Positions 1 to 13,255 of a stretch of 64,000 nt of DNA are shown here, piece by piece. The position numbers and the translations under genes are program-made. The notes beneath the pieces were generated by a model. The model did no database searches, had not been told where the DNA came from, and saw only the letters and a program-made list of their open reading frames with translations. The DNA lies in contig NC_058338.1 in NCBI RefSeq assembly GCF_905475395.1, positions 44,241,935-44,305,934 of the forward strand, in the 5' to 3' direction. Origin of the DNA: Chrysoperla carnea (lineage: Eukaryota > Arthropoda > Insecta > Neuroptera > Chrysopidae). The first letter of the stretch is position 1, and every line of letters starts with the position of its first letter.

Positions 1-160
1 TTTTTAAGACTACTTTTTAGGAGGAAGGCGATTAGTTTACGACGGTGCGTGACGAATTTGTTTTATCTGATGTTCACTTGTTATCCTTTATTATGCTTTG
101 CAAAAAAAATTAATATTTTTGAATTCAATGCAATATGACATATAGTCTTTAATTTTTTAG

Positions 161-1571
161 CTGGTAAAAGTATAACACCTAATTTTGCAACAAGAATTGC
201 TGGTGGTGAAAATGTCACCATCGAAGAATTTCCATATCACGTATCTGTAGAGTATCGTGGCAGGAACTTGTGCGGAGGTTCACTCATAGGTGATACAGTA
301 GTTTTAACAGTCGCGCATTGTGTAAGTACAGCTTCACCAGAAATTATAAAAGTTCGCGCAGGTACAGACAAAAGAGAGAAAGGTGGAGTTGTCGTAAATG
401 TCAAAGAAATACATTTACACGAGAATTTTTCTCGTTCAGGAGTCGATCTGAGTTATGATGCTGCTTTATTAGAGGTAAACTTTCTCTTTTGTTCTTTATA
501 AAGAATGTTTCAAAATAAAAAAATTATTTGAACTGTTGTTTTATGGTAAAGTGACAACGAAAAAACAAAGAAATTGTAATTGTTAACAGTACAGAGCTAT
601 TAAGAAACGAATGCTCCACGGAAGAAGAGAAATTTTACTACAACAATTATTTGACAAAACATTGATCAGAGCACAATGATTTAACTTCATCAACTTTGAA
701 AAGTTATAGAAAGGGTTACTCAGCAACTGACCTCTTGCAAAATGCCAATCAGACAATTGAAAAATAGAAAGAATACAATGGAACCGTTTACTTATAGGTC
801 ATAAATTTTTCAAAGCATTTGATACACTTGAACAATGTTATGCACATAAAGCTCCAATATTGATGGGTGTTCATGACAAATATATCATGATAATTTTATC
901 TTGAGCAAGGAATACGCCATGGGGACTCATTATCTGCTAAAAACAATTACAATTTGCAGTTTATAATTATAAATCTATTTTTTCTATCAAAGTTACTCTT
1001 TATATTATATTTGAAACACTCTTTATTTACCAAAGCTCTAAGCTCAATCGATTGAGTCCAAATTCAATTTTACGTATTTAATCTAACTTTTTTCATTTTA
1101 GCTTAGCGAACCATTATCACTATCAGATAAAATTAATACGGTTGAACTTATAGAAGAAAATGAGTCCCTGGAAGTGGGTACAAAAGGAATTGTAGCAGGA
1201 TTTGGTCGCACAAAGGTAACATTTTATAAATATAAAAAAAAAAAAAAAAATTATCTTTTTTTTTTTAAATTTAGGCAGGCGGACGTTATCCCAGTAACCT
1301 GATGAAGGCTGAATTGTCAACTGTCGATCGCAAAGAATGTCGAGATAAATATGACGAAAATGAACTGCCAGTTACTGATACTATGTTTTGTACCAGTACA
1401 GCTGAGGGTAAAGATGCGTGTCAAGGTGATGATGGTGGTGCTTTTCTAGTTGATAGTAAACAATTTGGAATTATTTCATGGGGTTGGGGATGTGCTAGAG
1501 AGGGCTATTATGAAGTATACACAAGTATTCCCGCAATTCGTGCATGGATTAATTCAAAAGTAAATATTTAA
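161..1571 (+). CDS. Trypsin-fold serine protease homolog with catalytic Ser replaced by Asp (5' partial)
   Basis: Three exons are readable: 161-474, 1102-1215 and 1275-1571, all with GT-AG introns and matching phase. The first begins mid-codon, so the signal-peptide exon lies upstream or outside the window. Seen: an activation-type site R|IAGG, the His region TVAHC, the Asp region YDAALLE, the S1-pocket Asp in KDACQG, the SWGWGC strand, and cysteines placed for the three usual disulfides. The motif that should read GDSGGP reads GDDGGA, encoded by ggt-gat-gat-ggt-ggt-gct, so the nucleophile Ser195 is Asp. By family knowledge this predicts a secreted, folded but non-catalytic serine protease homolog, with a possible cofactor or decoy role in digestion or immunity (inference). 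The frame is intact to the TAA and a poly(A) signal follows, so it looks like a maintained gene, not a decayed one. The large first intron carries a LINE relic. Confidence 0.88.
590..945 (+). pseudogene. Decayed non-LTR retrotransposon reverse-transcriptase fragment in intron
   Basis: Inside the first visible intron of the protease homolog. One frame gives KAFDTLEQ (about 812-835) followed by a GVHDKYI-like stretch. Another frame gives GIRHGDSLSA (about 909-938), the counterpart of the RT motif GVRQGDxLSP. The two motifs are spaced as in a LINE RT domain but lie in different frames and stops intervene, so this is a dead fragment. It is too short and too eroded to assign a clade; RTE-like is possible. 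Confidence 0.55.
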
Positions 1572-1584
1572 ATTAAATTCATAA

Positions 1585-1590
1585 AATAAA
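1585..1590 (+). promoter_or_regulatory. Poly(A) signal of the serine protease homolog
   Basis: An AATAAA hexamer lies 13 bases after the stop codon; a second one follows within about 60 bases in A-rich sequence. The position fits a short 3' UTR. Confidence 0.5.
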
Positions 1591-1591
1591 A

Positions 1592-3128
1592 AGTAAAAAT
1601 GTAATATTTCATTGATAAGTAAGTCACAAAATAAATAAAATATTAACCGAGTAAATTAAATATCCTATATATACTGAGTATACGTGATGTCAAAATTTAC
1701 TGAGTGCTTATATTTTCTTGAACGTTTAGAAGTTGATGTGGAGCATCAACTCAGGAACTTATTTACTACGCGGCTTAATATATAAATCTGGGGAAGAAAG
1801 TAAGCTCTGAAAGTCTGAATCCAACGGTAAGTCAAAGTACCCATTTTTTATAAACCGGGAAAAATAGAGACAGGTAAAACTTTTTGGCGTTTTCCAAGGG
1901 AGTGAGATTGAATTAAACCGGAAAAAATTGGATCTTAACCGGATAAACTCAAATGCGATTCTGATTACAACATGCACTTTTATTGCAAAATATACCGAAG
2001 TTAATTTAAATTAATGACATTAAAAATAACGGTGAACATTTTTTGATAGAGAAAATATGATAGGCATTTAAAAAATCAATAAAATTTGAAAAAAAATATG
2101 TCTCAACTGGTTATCAAATAGGTGAAGATCGACCTTAAACCGTCTGTACTATTTAGAAATTAGGCCATGATGTGCAACACTGTGAAATTCTATTCTATAG
2201 CTCTACAACATCCGATGGGAATTTTGACATATTTTTCTGATTTTTCTATATTATAATTAAAAGAAAGAAAATTGTGTTACAAAGTTGGAAAATTTTTCTA
2301 ATGCCATAAAATACTTGAGAAGCAAAATTAAAGAAACGAAGAGTCAAAATCTGAATTACTTAAAAAGATTTGTTCTATATCAATAGAAAAAATATTTCTT
2401 GATTATGATGTTTGCCTTGTTTTTCGGTCATACTTAGTTTAGGTCATAATAAAATGTTTCGATTTGAAATAAAACACACAAACAGAAGACGAATAAGTCA
2501 AATTTCCTGGAAAGAAAAATTAAAAATTTCCAATCTTTTCCAGAAATCGTAAAACTTTAAATAAAATAGTGCATTCAATCCATTAATAAATTTATAATAA
2601 TTACCAATTTTTAAAGAAAATATTTGAGAGTTATTTCTTAAACTTTTAGGAATTATCTATGTTTAATTATATTTTTCGGGTTACTTCATAATTTATTGTT
2701 CATATATTTCGAAGAAAATTATTAAAACATTTTCATCAATTTAACTCCAATATTTTTTTAAATGTTTATCAAGCATTAACGATTATAACAACGAAAAGAA
2801 AATGAGTATCTAAATACAAAATATCTTTTAAAATCATCACATGTGTAACAAAGTCGTATATTAATTTTCAAAAGAAAATTTTGTGATACACCTATATAGT
2901 ATATTTAACTTTTACTTTGATCTCAATAAAATATTCAATTACTAGGTATAATATTCCGGCAAGTAACTACATTAGGGTAATGTGTAATACCGCGTACACA
3001 ATTCACCTTAAATCAGACTAGTAAGCCGAGATTACTCATTTCATAAATTTAAGAAGTATTTAGCATGACAAAGCAGACTACATATCAACACGCCTTGACA
3101 GCAATCTATCCTTTCAGTCCATTTTAGT
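1592..3128. other. AT-rich intergenic stretch
   Basis: Apart from the family E repeat at 1740-1975, no coding pattern, RNA gene or clear repeat structure was seen. All open frames here are short and low in complexity. Confidence 0.5.
1740..1975 (-). repeat. Dispersed repeat family E, copy 1
   Basis: The reverse complement of about 1800-1975 aligns to 44507-44705; both share a run such as gagtttatccggttaagatc versus its close variant, then a common gcc-aaaaagtttt core. A piece reading actcaggarcttatttacta also occurs at 1748-1770 and near 44778, but in the same orientation in both, so the unit is rearranged or has an inverted end. A perfect 7-bp hairpin (gttgatg/catcaac) lies at 1733-1751. 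Confidence 0.6.
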
Positions 3129-4399
3129 CCAGGAGCTGTCGATCTAAAAAGTTCCCTCATACGTGCATATATTTTTTTTAAAGAAAATAGATAGTTTAAA
3201 ACTATAGGAATTCGAAACGGTAGGTTTGCGTGGTTTTGCAAAGCCGAAAAAATGTTTAAAAAAATTAATTATTAAAAAAATCGATAAATGTTTGTCTCTC
3301 ATGTTGTGAAATGGTTTGCCTAAAGTATATTCTACAGAAAATTTCATTATCTTTCAGAAAAAATTTACGCAAACCAATTTTTTTAGCCGGGAGAGTCAGG
3401 CAAGCCTTTTAAAGTGTGTGATGAGGGAGGAAATTTCTCCCTCATTACGTAACATGATTTTTTTTTTATTTTGTTCCTTGCAGTGTCTACTTTAAGATTA
3501 TCTTGGTTTGCGGGCTCAGAAACGGCCGGAAATGTCCAGCAAACCAGCTTAAAGTTCATCTACTCTGAACTCATTTTCAATAAATATAAACTAGAAAAAT
3601 GTTTCGTTGTAAAATTACTATTGTTTTATGGTGATTTTTATTTTTTATTTTCTATTAAATACTTTTATTTTATAAAATTATTTTTCTATATTTTCTTTTG
3701 ATATACTTTAGTACGAACTTCATATAGGATATGACGTCTTGTTGTTTTTACGATTTGAAATAATGAAAGGGTAAATATAATTAAAGGAATAATAGGAAAT
3801 TTTTATTTTGGGTGGATTTAATAATTTAATAAAAATAATGTCAGTTTATAAATGCAGAGGATAGAAAAAATACCACAAGTGTCTATACATGTTTGAATGT
3901 GTTTATTGTCTATACAAGTTTGTATGTGTTTATCTATTATATTTATTGAAAATGAGTTCAGAGTAGATGAACTTTAAGCTGGTTTGCTGGACATTTCCGG
4001 CCGTTTCTGAGCCCGCAAACCAAGATAATCTTAAAGTAGACACTGCAAGGAACAAAATAAAAAAAAAAATCATGTTACGTAATGAGGGAGAAATTTCCTC
4101 CCTCATCACACACTTTAAAAGGCTTGCCTGACTCTCCCGGCTAAAAAAATTGGTTTGCGTAAATTTTTTCTGAAAGATAATGAAATTTTCTGTAGAATAT
4201 ACTTTAGGCAAACCATTTCACAACATGAGAGACAAACATTTATCGATTTTTTTAATAATTAATTTTTTTAAACATTTTTTCGGCTTTGCAAAACCACGCA
4301 AACCTACCGTTTCGAATTCCTATAGTTTTAAACTATCTATTTTCTTTAAAAAAAATATATGCACGGTATGAGGGAACTTTTTAGATCGACAGCTCCTGG
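3129..4399. mobile_element. Foldback-type element with about 460-bp inverted arms
   Basis: The left arm 3129-3589 and right arm 3938-4399 are near-identical reverse complements. Outer ends read ccaggagctgtcgatct and its complement; inner ends lie around tcattttcaataaatataa. The spacer (3590-3937) contains an imperfect direct duplication of about 27 bp at 3878-3934, sharing tctataca-gtttg-atgtgttt. Because the arms are alike, the same short open frame appears twice in mirror image (minus 3144-3347, plus 4180-4371), so it should not be called a gene. No transposase and no clear target-site duplication were found. The very high arm identity suggests recent insertion or gene conversion. Confidence 0.85.
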
Positions 4400-7300
4400 G
4401 CTATTTGTAGTTAGGAACAGATACTGTTTATACTACATTGATTTAGGAAGTTAGTATCTTTTATTAGTATAAAAACGTTTTTAAAATTATAACAGCAGAA
4501 ACACATAAAAAGAATTCTTTGGTAAGTATTGTTACAGGCTTTGTTTGTTTTTACACAACGTAGAATTAATCGAAAAACATTCAGAACGTATAAATGGTAG
4601 AAGAAAAAATTATGTTTCTTCTTTGTTTAACTGAAATGAGCTTTTGCATGCCAATAGTCCTTTAAGTTACTTTTAAGCAGTGGTAAGTTTCAAGCAATAA
4701 CACTCCCAATTGAGGAGCGAGGGAGAGGAGTTTTTACCCTTAAATCATTTGAAATGTAAGTATGTATGTTTTTAAGTATATTTATTAAATAAAATTTCTT
4801 AATATACAATTTTATTTCGAGTATCGTATACTTTTTACACCCCTAATTTGTATATTTACATATCCCTAGTTATGTTTGCAAAATTACTTTCTGCAGCAAA
4901 AACGGAAACTAAAAAGATTTTTCTTTAGAAATATCTTTAAAAAAATACATGAGTGTGAGCTTAAATCCCTGGTACACGACGCTTTCCTACTATTTTATTC
5001 CAATCTAATGGTTATTTTAAATCAATTTAATATTTCAGGATAAAATATTATTGGTGAGGAAAAACAATATTAGATTTAATATTATCTCGCTTGGTGAAGT
5101 AAGTAAATAATGACATTTACCGAAAAAAAAGCCAAAGAAAGTTCGTTTCAAAAGTATTCTTTTTTTTTGTTCCAATTTCTAGCGTATAAAATCGATCGAG
5201 ATAAACTACTTTAAAAAAGTTTGAAACGGTGTAAAATGAATAAAAAAATTTCTGTTTCAAAAAAGGTTTACAAGGAACAACTTTCTAATTAAAATATCCG
5301 TCTATCTCTTACCAATTAAGAAGCAGAGTGAGCTTTTCATTGAACTTGAAGGTCCAGAATTTAATGCCTGACTAAATGGTGGATCAACAAACTTGAAAAT
5401 TTTATATCTCTTTTATTGTTTAGAACATCATTAGAACATCATTCACGAAAATTCAAACGAAAAACTTAAAGAGCAATTTTTCGCACTTATGCATTCATTC
5501 TAGGCTACCTATTTAAGAAGAAAATATCACTTCAAATAATTATCAGGGGACAATAAAATATAGATATGCCGACTGACTTATTTACATAATAGTTATTATT
5601 AATTAATAACAAATTATATTGCTTTAATATATTTATTATATGTTAAAATATAAAATTAATTAAATTGCTAATTATTGTAAAAGCCAATACACAGATAGAT
5701 GATAGGTATAGCTTTTGGTGTAGGATAATTGATATACTACAGTCATGTCAGTTTAAATATTATACAAACAAGTTGAAAATGAATTAAGAGTAAGAGTAAA
5801 AGGAACATAAACAGTTTGAAGAATAAGATCTAATACAAAAAAATTAAAAATTTAAAAATTATTCTTTGACTGCAAAGTAGTCACTTATTTAGAAGAGCGG
5901 AGAATATATGAATTAATGATATTAGTCTAATTGAAATTTTTATTATATCCAAAATAGAAGATAATTGATTTAATTTTGTTTTTCATTTATTAGAAATTGA
6001 CTTTTATTTATAAATAAATCATCCTTGAAATAAATGAATTTTTATCCACTTTTCGCACCTGGTACCTGTACGTTTGTCACAGACTCCTCTCTGTGAGCGT
6101 TCTAAGTACATGCAACACTACTCAGAACTTAAGGTTTCATTTATTTAAATATCTAAGCTATGTCTGATCATTCTAGGATCTTGGACTATAAAATCAAATT
6201 TTATATTTTAGAAAAAATGTAAACAATATTCGTAGATCTAAGGTGGGACAAATTAAAAATTTTAAAGGAGCTGTCTTTGGATTTTATCATTTAATACAAC
6301 ATTTTCTCTAATAGAAGATGTATTTTATAATCCTATGCGATTCTTTTTTTTAATCTCAAAATGAGAGTGTTTCTGTAAAGAACATCGCAAAATGGTGCTC
6401 TGATTGCCCACATTTTAGTAAAAACTTTGAAAAATAAATAATAGCTCGTATAACTCTCTATAAAACACACGAACAAAGGTTTTTGACAAAAACCTTTGAA
6501 CTTGATAACTTTTTTGCACTTTGCTTATTTTCTGCGATAATAGCAAATAAAATTTCGATTTATTTATTATTATTAAGTTTGTTTCTATGTTTGAGTGGTG
6601 AATACCCAAAATGGCTGTTGTAATTTAGTTTTAATCATAATATTAATAGGTTTATTCTGTCTGTATATATACAAACATTGAACTCAAATCAATTAAATGT
6701 TAAAGTTAAAATATTATAATGTTTAATCAAAAATTATTAACACAAATTAAAACAAATAAAACTTTTACCAAAACAAAAAGAATAGTTTAAATTAAATATT
6801 AAAAAATATAAACCAAATTTAATATTTAAATTATTTATCAAATAAAAAATAATTCATTCAATTTTAGAAATATAAGAATGGAAACTTTCAAAAAAAATTA
6901 CTTGTATATCGGGATTTGCACCTGCATTAACGTTTTTTGTGATACTATTATGGGTTTGTATTCTTTTCCTATGGTTTTACTATAGACTTACAGTATAGGA
7001 CAAGATATATACTTATTTTTTTTAATTTTTTAGTTTTGCTGAAGGTACTTTTATAGATACTTATGATAAAACAATTTATGTACATTGTTGAAAATTGTAT
7101 AAACAAATATTTATTAAATTAATTTGTGTTTTCTAGTAGGAGTTGAAGTCAGCATTAAAAAAATCTGCAGAATATATTAAATCAAAAAATCAAAGTGGAA
7201 ATTATATTTAACAGCGTTTATATAAATATATACTTGTATATACAGGATGCTCAAAAAGTTAAGACAAAATTTCGCTCATAATAACTAATGGGGATCTTGA

Positions 7301-9648
7301 AGTTGAGCTTATCCTTGATAATAAACGTCACTTCCAGGTCAACTCGTTTTTTTAAATGGAATGATTTAATGATTAAATAAATTCAGTATAAAAGCATTAG
7401 AATAGTTATTTTTTCTCAATTTTGCATTGAATTAAAATTAATGAAAACACGTAGTGCTTCAGAAAACGTGAAACGTCCGATTATTAAATGTTATGAAAGT
7501 TATGAAAGTCATTCAGCAATTTTAGTCTAATACTTTAATAAATTCATTAAATTATTTAAGATTTACGAGCAACTAGTCTTTGTCCTTTTTTCAGTCATTA
7601 TTTTTTTAAATGCAGAAGGAGAGAGGATTCATTAACTGTTAGAGAACACCAAGTATGCATATATCTTCGAGAATTTTTGTAAATTTTAAGAAATTATTCT
7701 TATGGTATCAAAGAATACAATATGCCAGAAAAAAAATTGATTTTTGCTTTCATCACTAAAAAATTTTGAAAATTTTGAAAAGTAGGAGCGTAATCGTTAT
7801 AGACACAGGTAATATGGTGTTCAGATTTTTTTCCAAAAAGTTTCAACAATTTTGTAAAACCTTCTTTATGTTACACAATGTGTCCTTAAAATATAAAGTG
7901 GTAGAATACTTTGTTTAAAAATTTTTCTTTTGTCGACAACACTTGATAACTGGAATTTCAGTTATAAATTTTTTGTTTACATCTTTTATACAAAAATATA
8001 TATGTTTTGCTCAAATTTTCCTAGTGATCGTATAATTAAAGTCCTAAATAATTTTTGAACGAAGGATTGTATGTAATTTGAAGAATATTTGTCATAACTT
8101 TTTATAATTTTCCAAGTATTACAACCCTAAATGTAGGTATGTACATTGTATATAATATTAAACAAAGTGAACACACCTAAAAGTAAATAGTTTTTGGTAT
8201 ATTTATCAACTAAATACTAAACCTTTGAAAAGTTTGACATTCATTTAAATCCACACGTTGGTGGCTTTCCATTTACAAGTTCTAGTGTTTTGTATTTAGT
8301 TCATAGAGATAACGACTCTTGAAAATTGAAACACTTGAACGACGAATTAACTATCGATACACGATGGCAGCTGCTGAACTTATAATATTAAATTATATCT
8401 ATCCAATAAAGCGAATATAATTGCTTCACGAATGGCGGAAATTTGGTACACGGGAAGAAATTTTTTTGGTGGATATCTCTATATTAGTATCGGTGTAAAC
8501 GCCATATTGTATGCTGTGTTGAGGGAACAGTAAAATTAGCAATAGTTATGGCGGACGAGTCAATGCAGTATGGGCGACAGACCTATATTAGTTGGCAATA
8601 CTCTCACAATAATTATTGTGGATAGTACCTACAATATTACTTATGCTAACATAGATACTTATATTATCTGTCTCTATTCGTTTTGTGCGTAGTCATGGTA
8701 GGGACAATAAAATCGATGCCAGCGCTTCCTGTGAAAAATTTTGGCGTTAAAGGGGGCTGTTATTACTAATTTGCAGTTTTTTACATGTTAATGTTATAGA
8801 AATGTCAAATTAAAATTATTGTAAAACACGAATTAATTAAACTTAATGCATTAAAAATTGTGAAAATAAGAAATCAAATTGCACAAATATTATTTTTCAA
8901 ATGTAAATTATCATAATTATTTATTTAAATTTGTGAGACAATAATATTAAATTTCCAATGTAAGTCTTAAATGCAATCCATACAATTATATATGCATCCA
9001 TACAATTCTATAATTAAAGTAGTGTATCGTTACCATGGAAACGAAACTCACGCACGGAGCGAATACCAGACCAACATTGTAAGATTAAACTATTGTTCGA
9101 AAACTTATAGTACTTAAGCTTTTTTGGATTAAACTATTGTAATTTTTTTTTCATGTAATATGAAATCAATGTTTATAATAATTTCTTATTTGATACAAAA
9201 TATTCTCGTTAGTAGGTGTTTACAAATCAGATTTATGTATACCAAAATCAATGGTTTTGAATACATACCTATAATACATATCTACTACCTACACATAATT
9301 TTTAAATTTTCAGTATTATTTAAGCATTATATTTTCTCATCGTTATGTCTACAGCATATACATAAATTCGATTGTACACTGTCATATTATATGCCAGTCC
9401 AAAATCCTGATCCTGATTATTATAAATGTGAAATTTTGTGAGGATGAATGAATGTATCAAACTAATTATAACTGCTAATCCCCATAGGTATATGTTTTAA
9501 ACATATAGGACATGTCACATTTTAGAGTTACAATAATTCGGCTATTTTTTTCTTTAAATCCCGATTATATACTGGCTATGCTTGCCTCTATACATAATTT
9601 AACGGGTTGTTTAAATCATTCTAACCAATCCGAACCAATTGCTATCCC
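4400..9648. other. AT-rich intergenic stretch without recognisable genes
   Basis: Only short, low-complexity open frames are present. A tatacaggatgctcaaaaag stretch near 7240 resembles the edge of a dispersed element, but no second end was found. The 8330-8720 portion is less AT-rich and may be an old repeat; no coding match was recognised. Confidence 0.45.
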
Positions 9649-9830
9649 TATACTTACTTAATAATATTATAAATGCGAAAGTAAGAATGTTTGTTTATTT
9701 GTTTGTTACGCTTTCACGCTAAAACTAGCGAATGGTTTTTAATGAAACTGTACAACAATATAGCTCATACACCAATATAACACATGAGCTATAATTTATA
9801 AAGATATATTTAAAAAAAAAGAGTGTGTGT
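9649..9830 (+). repeat. Helitron-like family F, diverged 5' part
   Basis: Shares attataaatgcgaaagtaag, the GTTT-rich tract, ttacgctttcacgctaaaac and the following atgaaactgtacaacaatat block with the copies at 28904-29611 and 31469-32020. The 3' end with the CTAG terminus is not recognisable here. Confidence 0.65.
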
Positions 9831-11935
9831 ACTTATGTACACGCGTTAGAAGTTATACTTCTTTCATTCAAAATTAATTATTCATATGAATACTATATTT
9901 CACAACCATCGACTTGAACTGGCTCAGGGATATAAGTACTATGTAGTGTATAGTATGAACACTCAGTACTGTAACTATATTCAGTGTTGAAAATATATTT
10001 TTTTATTATTTCAATTCTGTGGCTAACTTCATCATGTCGTTCGAGCGCGCGCAGCTCACAAATTCACTCTCATCCAAACGCGCCAAAAGAAGTATAACTT
10101 CAAAAAAAAAAATTTAATTATATTTTATCTGACATTTTACTGCTTCATCTATGATCATTATTTTGAACCATAAATTAAAGATTTCAGTAAAAATTTAAAA
10201 TAGTAAATATCAACATATAAATAGTAAATTTCATGGCAATCTTTTCTGATATACTTAATTTTCATCTTTTCTGATATACTCATGACTATTTTACACCTTA
10301 AAAAATTGAAAGCTGTGCGTATATTGTAGCTGTGTTTTAATCGGTTAAGTAGTTAACTCAAAAATGACTGTTTGTATATATTTTCATACAAACTTTCATC
10401 CCCTATTTCATCCTTTTAGGGGATGAGTTTCGAAAAACTCTTTCTTTTGTGACACCTACAGTATAAAATCAATATCTTCTTGAAATTTTTAACTTCTATC
10501 ATTTTGATTTAGGCTGCACTAACAAAATAAAAACTGCAACTAATAAAATGAATACAGATGGTGTTCAATTTTTGCTTTATTAACCATATAATTATATTTT
10601 TATGGATGTTGTAATATAACTAATAACAACCATATAACAATATATATTTGTATTCATTATAATTACTTGCCAAACATTAATTAAATGATAACAAGAATAA
10701 TATATAATAATATATAACATTAGGGTGCATATTACACATAACTGAATAAATCAAAACAGCTATCTTCATACGAAACGATACCTACCTATAGTTAAACTCA
10801 ACAAGAATATAACAACAGTTGCTGAAGTTTTAAGGTAGCTTAGGCTGAAAAACGGACAACTCATTGCGATCTTCTTTATCAAAATTTTAAATTATTTAGG
10901 GTTGGTAGCAATTAAATATAAAGGAGTATATTGAAACAAAAATGTTGAGCTAAATAGAAAATCGATTTATGATATCTTCAATTTGATTCCAACCTTTGTC
11001 TAAAAGTCATCTCAGGCTTAAGTAAGTGACTGAAAAGAGATAGAAGAAGAGATTGAAATTTTTGTAAATATATTTTAACTTTTCTTTCGGTATCAGATTT
11101 ACCTATCCTACGAGATTTCTCAACTTGTCAATTAAAATGGTTCCTGTGTATACGAATTCAATGAAAATCGTCAATTCATATGGATTTAGGAAAAAATAGA
11201 CCGAAAAAAATAGACGAAAAAACGCAAGGGCTAAAAACTTCAAAACCCAACCAACTGCTGTATGATGATCGTGTTTTCTGAAGATTGTCGATCATTGATC
11301 CTTGATAAGTGAGCGAAGTTTCAATTCAATCCGACGTTTCCGAAGTGGGTGTAAATCATATGCAACGATTCCGTTACATAGATACATATTAAGCTAATAA
11401 AAGCATATTGAAAAGCAACGTGGACAAACAATCTTCTTGGCGTAGTTCATTGCCAATCGTAAATAGTTTCGATGTAGTGTTTCCGACTAAAATTTGGCCT
11501 TCAGTGTCAATCATAATGGAGTCAATGTGATTAACTTTTCTAGTATTAAAAAATTCAAACAAAAATGTTTACCTTATAATATATAATTATTAGTTATAAA
11601 CAGTTTTCATTGGTTTTACCACCATCTCTCATTTATTAGAAAATGATCTCAGACTCCCTTAAGCAAAATATATTTGATGGTGGTAGGTGCTTATGGTGTT
11701 TTACTTAACATGTATTTAACATAACAACAGGTAAACAGACATAAAACACATATTCTTGTTAACAATACCTTTTCTATTTTCAACCTTATTAGTTAGTGCA
11801 TGCCTACAGAAAGTATCTACGCTCTAATTAAACTTGTAAATAATTTTTATGAGTAAAGAAAAATATAAATTTTTAATTCATAATTAATTTCGAAATCAAA
11901 ATTCAAAAATTTACAAAGAAATTTTCTACAGTTTT
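9831..11935. other. Intergenic stretch with old repeat debris
   Basis: About 10020-10090 is locally GC-richer (gagcgcgcgcagctc). 10400-10430 can form a hairpin between catcccct and aggggatg. Near 11300-11370 there is sequence of dispersed-repeat character. No gene was recognised. Confidence 0.4.
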
Positions 11936-12759
11936 GTAACACCAAGAACAACAAAGTGCAATTTTCTTTGGAAAAAGAAAAAAGCAATGAAATAAATTTC
12001 CTAGATCTCAATATAAATTAGTATTCGACGCCTATTGAAAACCTTCAACAACGGACGTGACCATTCCCTTCGACTCTCTACACTCTTTTTATCACAAAAT
12101 TGCTACAAATTGCAATAATTCATCGTGCGTTATCCTTTCCACTGTCACCAGAAAAATTGAAAGAGAATTAAACACCATAAAATACATTGCTACAGAATGG
12201 TTTTACTGATAAAACGATCAACAAACTCATTGCAAAAAAACAACTAGAATTAGCGCTCGGCACGATTTATCCCACGAAGAAAATACCATAACAATATGAA
12301 ATCCTTACCTACTACGGTCAAATTTCGGAAAAAATTGCTCATGTACTCCGAGAAAATCAAATCCACGTAGCATTCCGATCCGCTACATCTTAAGGGAATA
12401 TGGTATACACTATTAAGCAGAAAACGGATGCAATGGAATAATCGTCTATTTACAAAATGACATGTGAAGAATGTTTGGGAGTATACATCGGACAGACTGG
12501 GAGGTCTTTCAAGATTCGCAATGGAGAACATAAAAGATCTTATAAAAACCGAAAAACGGATTTAACCTTTGCGAACCATTTCAGAGAATTTCACCATAAA
12601 CCACAAACACAAAAAAAGAAAAAAATGACTCTGTTGGAATCGTTAGAGGTTCACAAACATAAAAATGATCCTAAAAAACTTTTGAATGACCAAACGGACT
12701 TTACATATTCTTCCCTTTTTAAAACTTTTATTATTGATATGTTTACTAAAATCATATAG
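11936..12759 (+). mobile_element. Degenerate Penelope-like element, 3' end with GIY-YIG endonuclease
   Basis: Consecutive translated blocks follow the order of a Penelope-like retroelement C-terminus: FSLEKEKSNEINFLDLNI (about 11960-12018), IIHRALSFPLSPEKL (about 12116-12161), NGFTDKTINKLIAKKQLELA (about 12196-12256), TYYGQISEKIAHVLRE (about 12309-12356), then an intact frame 12457-12759 starting TCEECLGVYIGQTGRSFKIR. The last block has the CxxC plus GIY-YIG core (VYIGQTGR) and a downstream HFREFHH stretch, typical of the endonuclease domain fused to Penelope RTs. Frameshifts and stops separate the blocks, so the copy is dead. The RT palm itself was not found upstream, which implies 5' truncation. 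Confidence 0.82.
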
Positions 12760-13255
12760 TTTATGTTTATCTAATTATTGTTGTTACTTATCATTATTTT
12801 ATGCCTTTTTATATTTTTGCTATAGGATTTTATCCCTAATTATTTTGTATGTGATATATTGTATTTTTGACCAATTATATAAGTTAGGCTCGATAGTTTA
12901 AAAAAAGGACACTCTGTATTTTTCAATAACATAAATTCTTTAATCATAAAGAATTTTAATGTTTTATATTACAACATTAGTTTTAGCTTTAAAGTATAAT
13001 AATTATAATTAATTGTGGCTACACATTAATTACTCTAAACAAATTAGTGAGTAATATAAATCTTTTACAAGCTCTTTAAATTTTATTTTCAAAAATATTT
13101 TTATACTTGGTACTTGTGTTAAAGATTTAAAACCGTTTTTATTATGCAAGAGGTATTAAAATATGTTAGGTGTAATCTATCCTACTTTATAAATGGTGTC
13201 TATCCTACATTAATATTACATAAAAAAAACTTTTAACAAAAAATAAACCGACTTA
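12760..13255. other. AT-rich spacer
   Basis: No gene. A small palindrome (attctttaatcataaagaat, about 12937-12957) and the phrase ggacactctgta (near 12906, repeated near 16619) are the only notable items. Confidence 0.4.

Noticed and set aside
1..160. Missing signal-peptide exon of the protease homolog
   Set aside because: No frame in 1-160 gives a hydrophobic leader ending at a donor with the required phase; it is probably outside the window.
3144..4371. Two similar open frames that look like a gene pair
   Set aside because: They are the two arms of the foldback element read in mirror image; no protein features.
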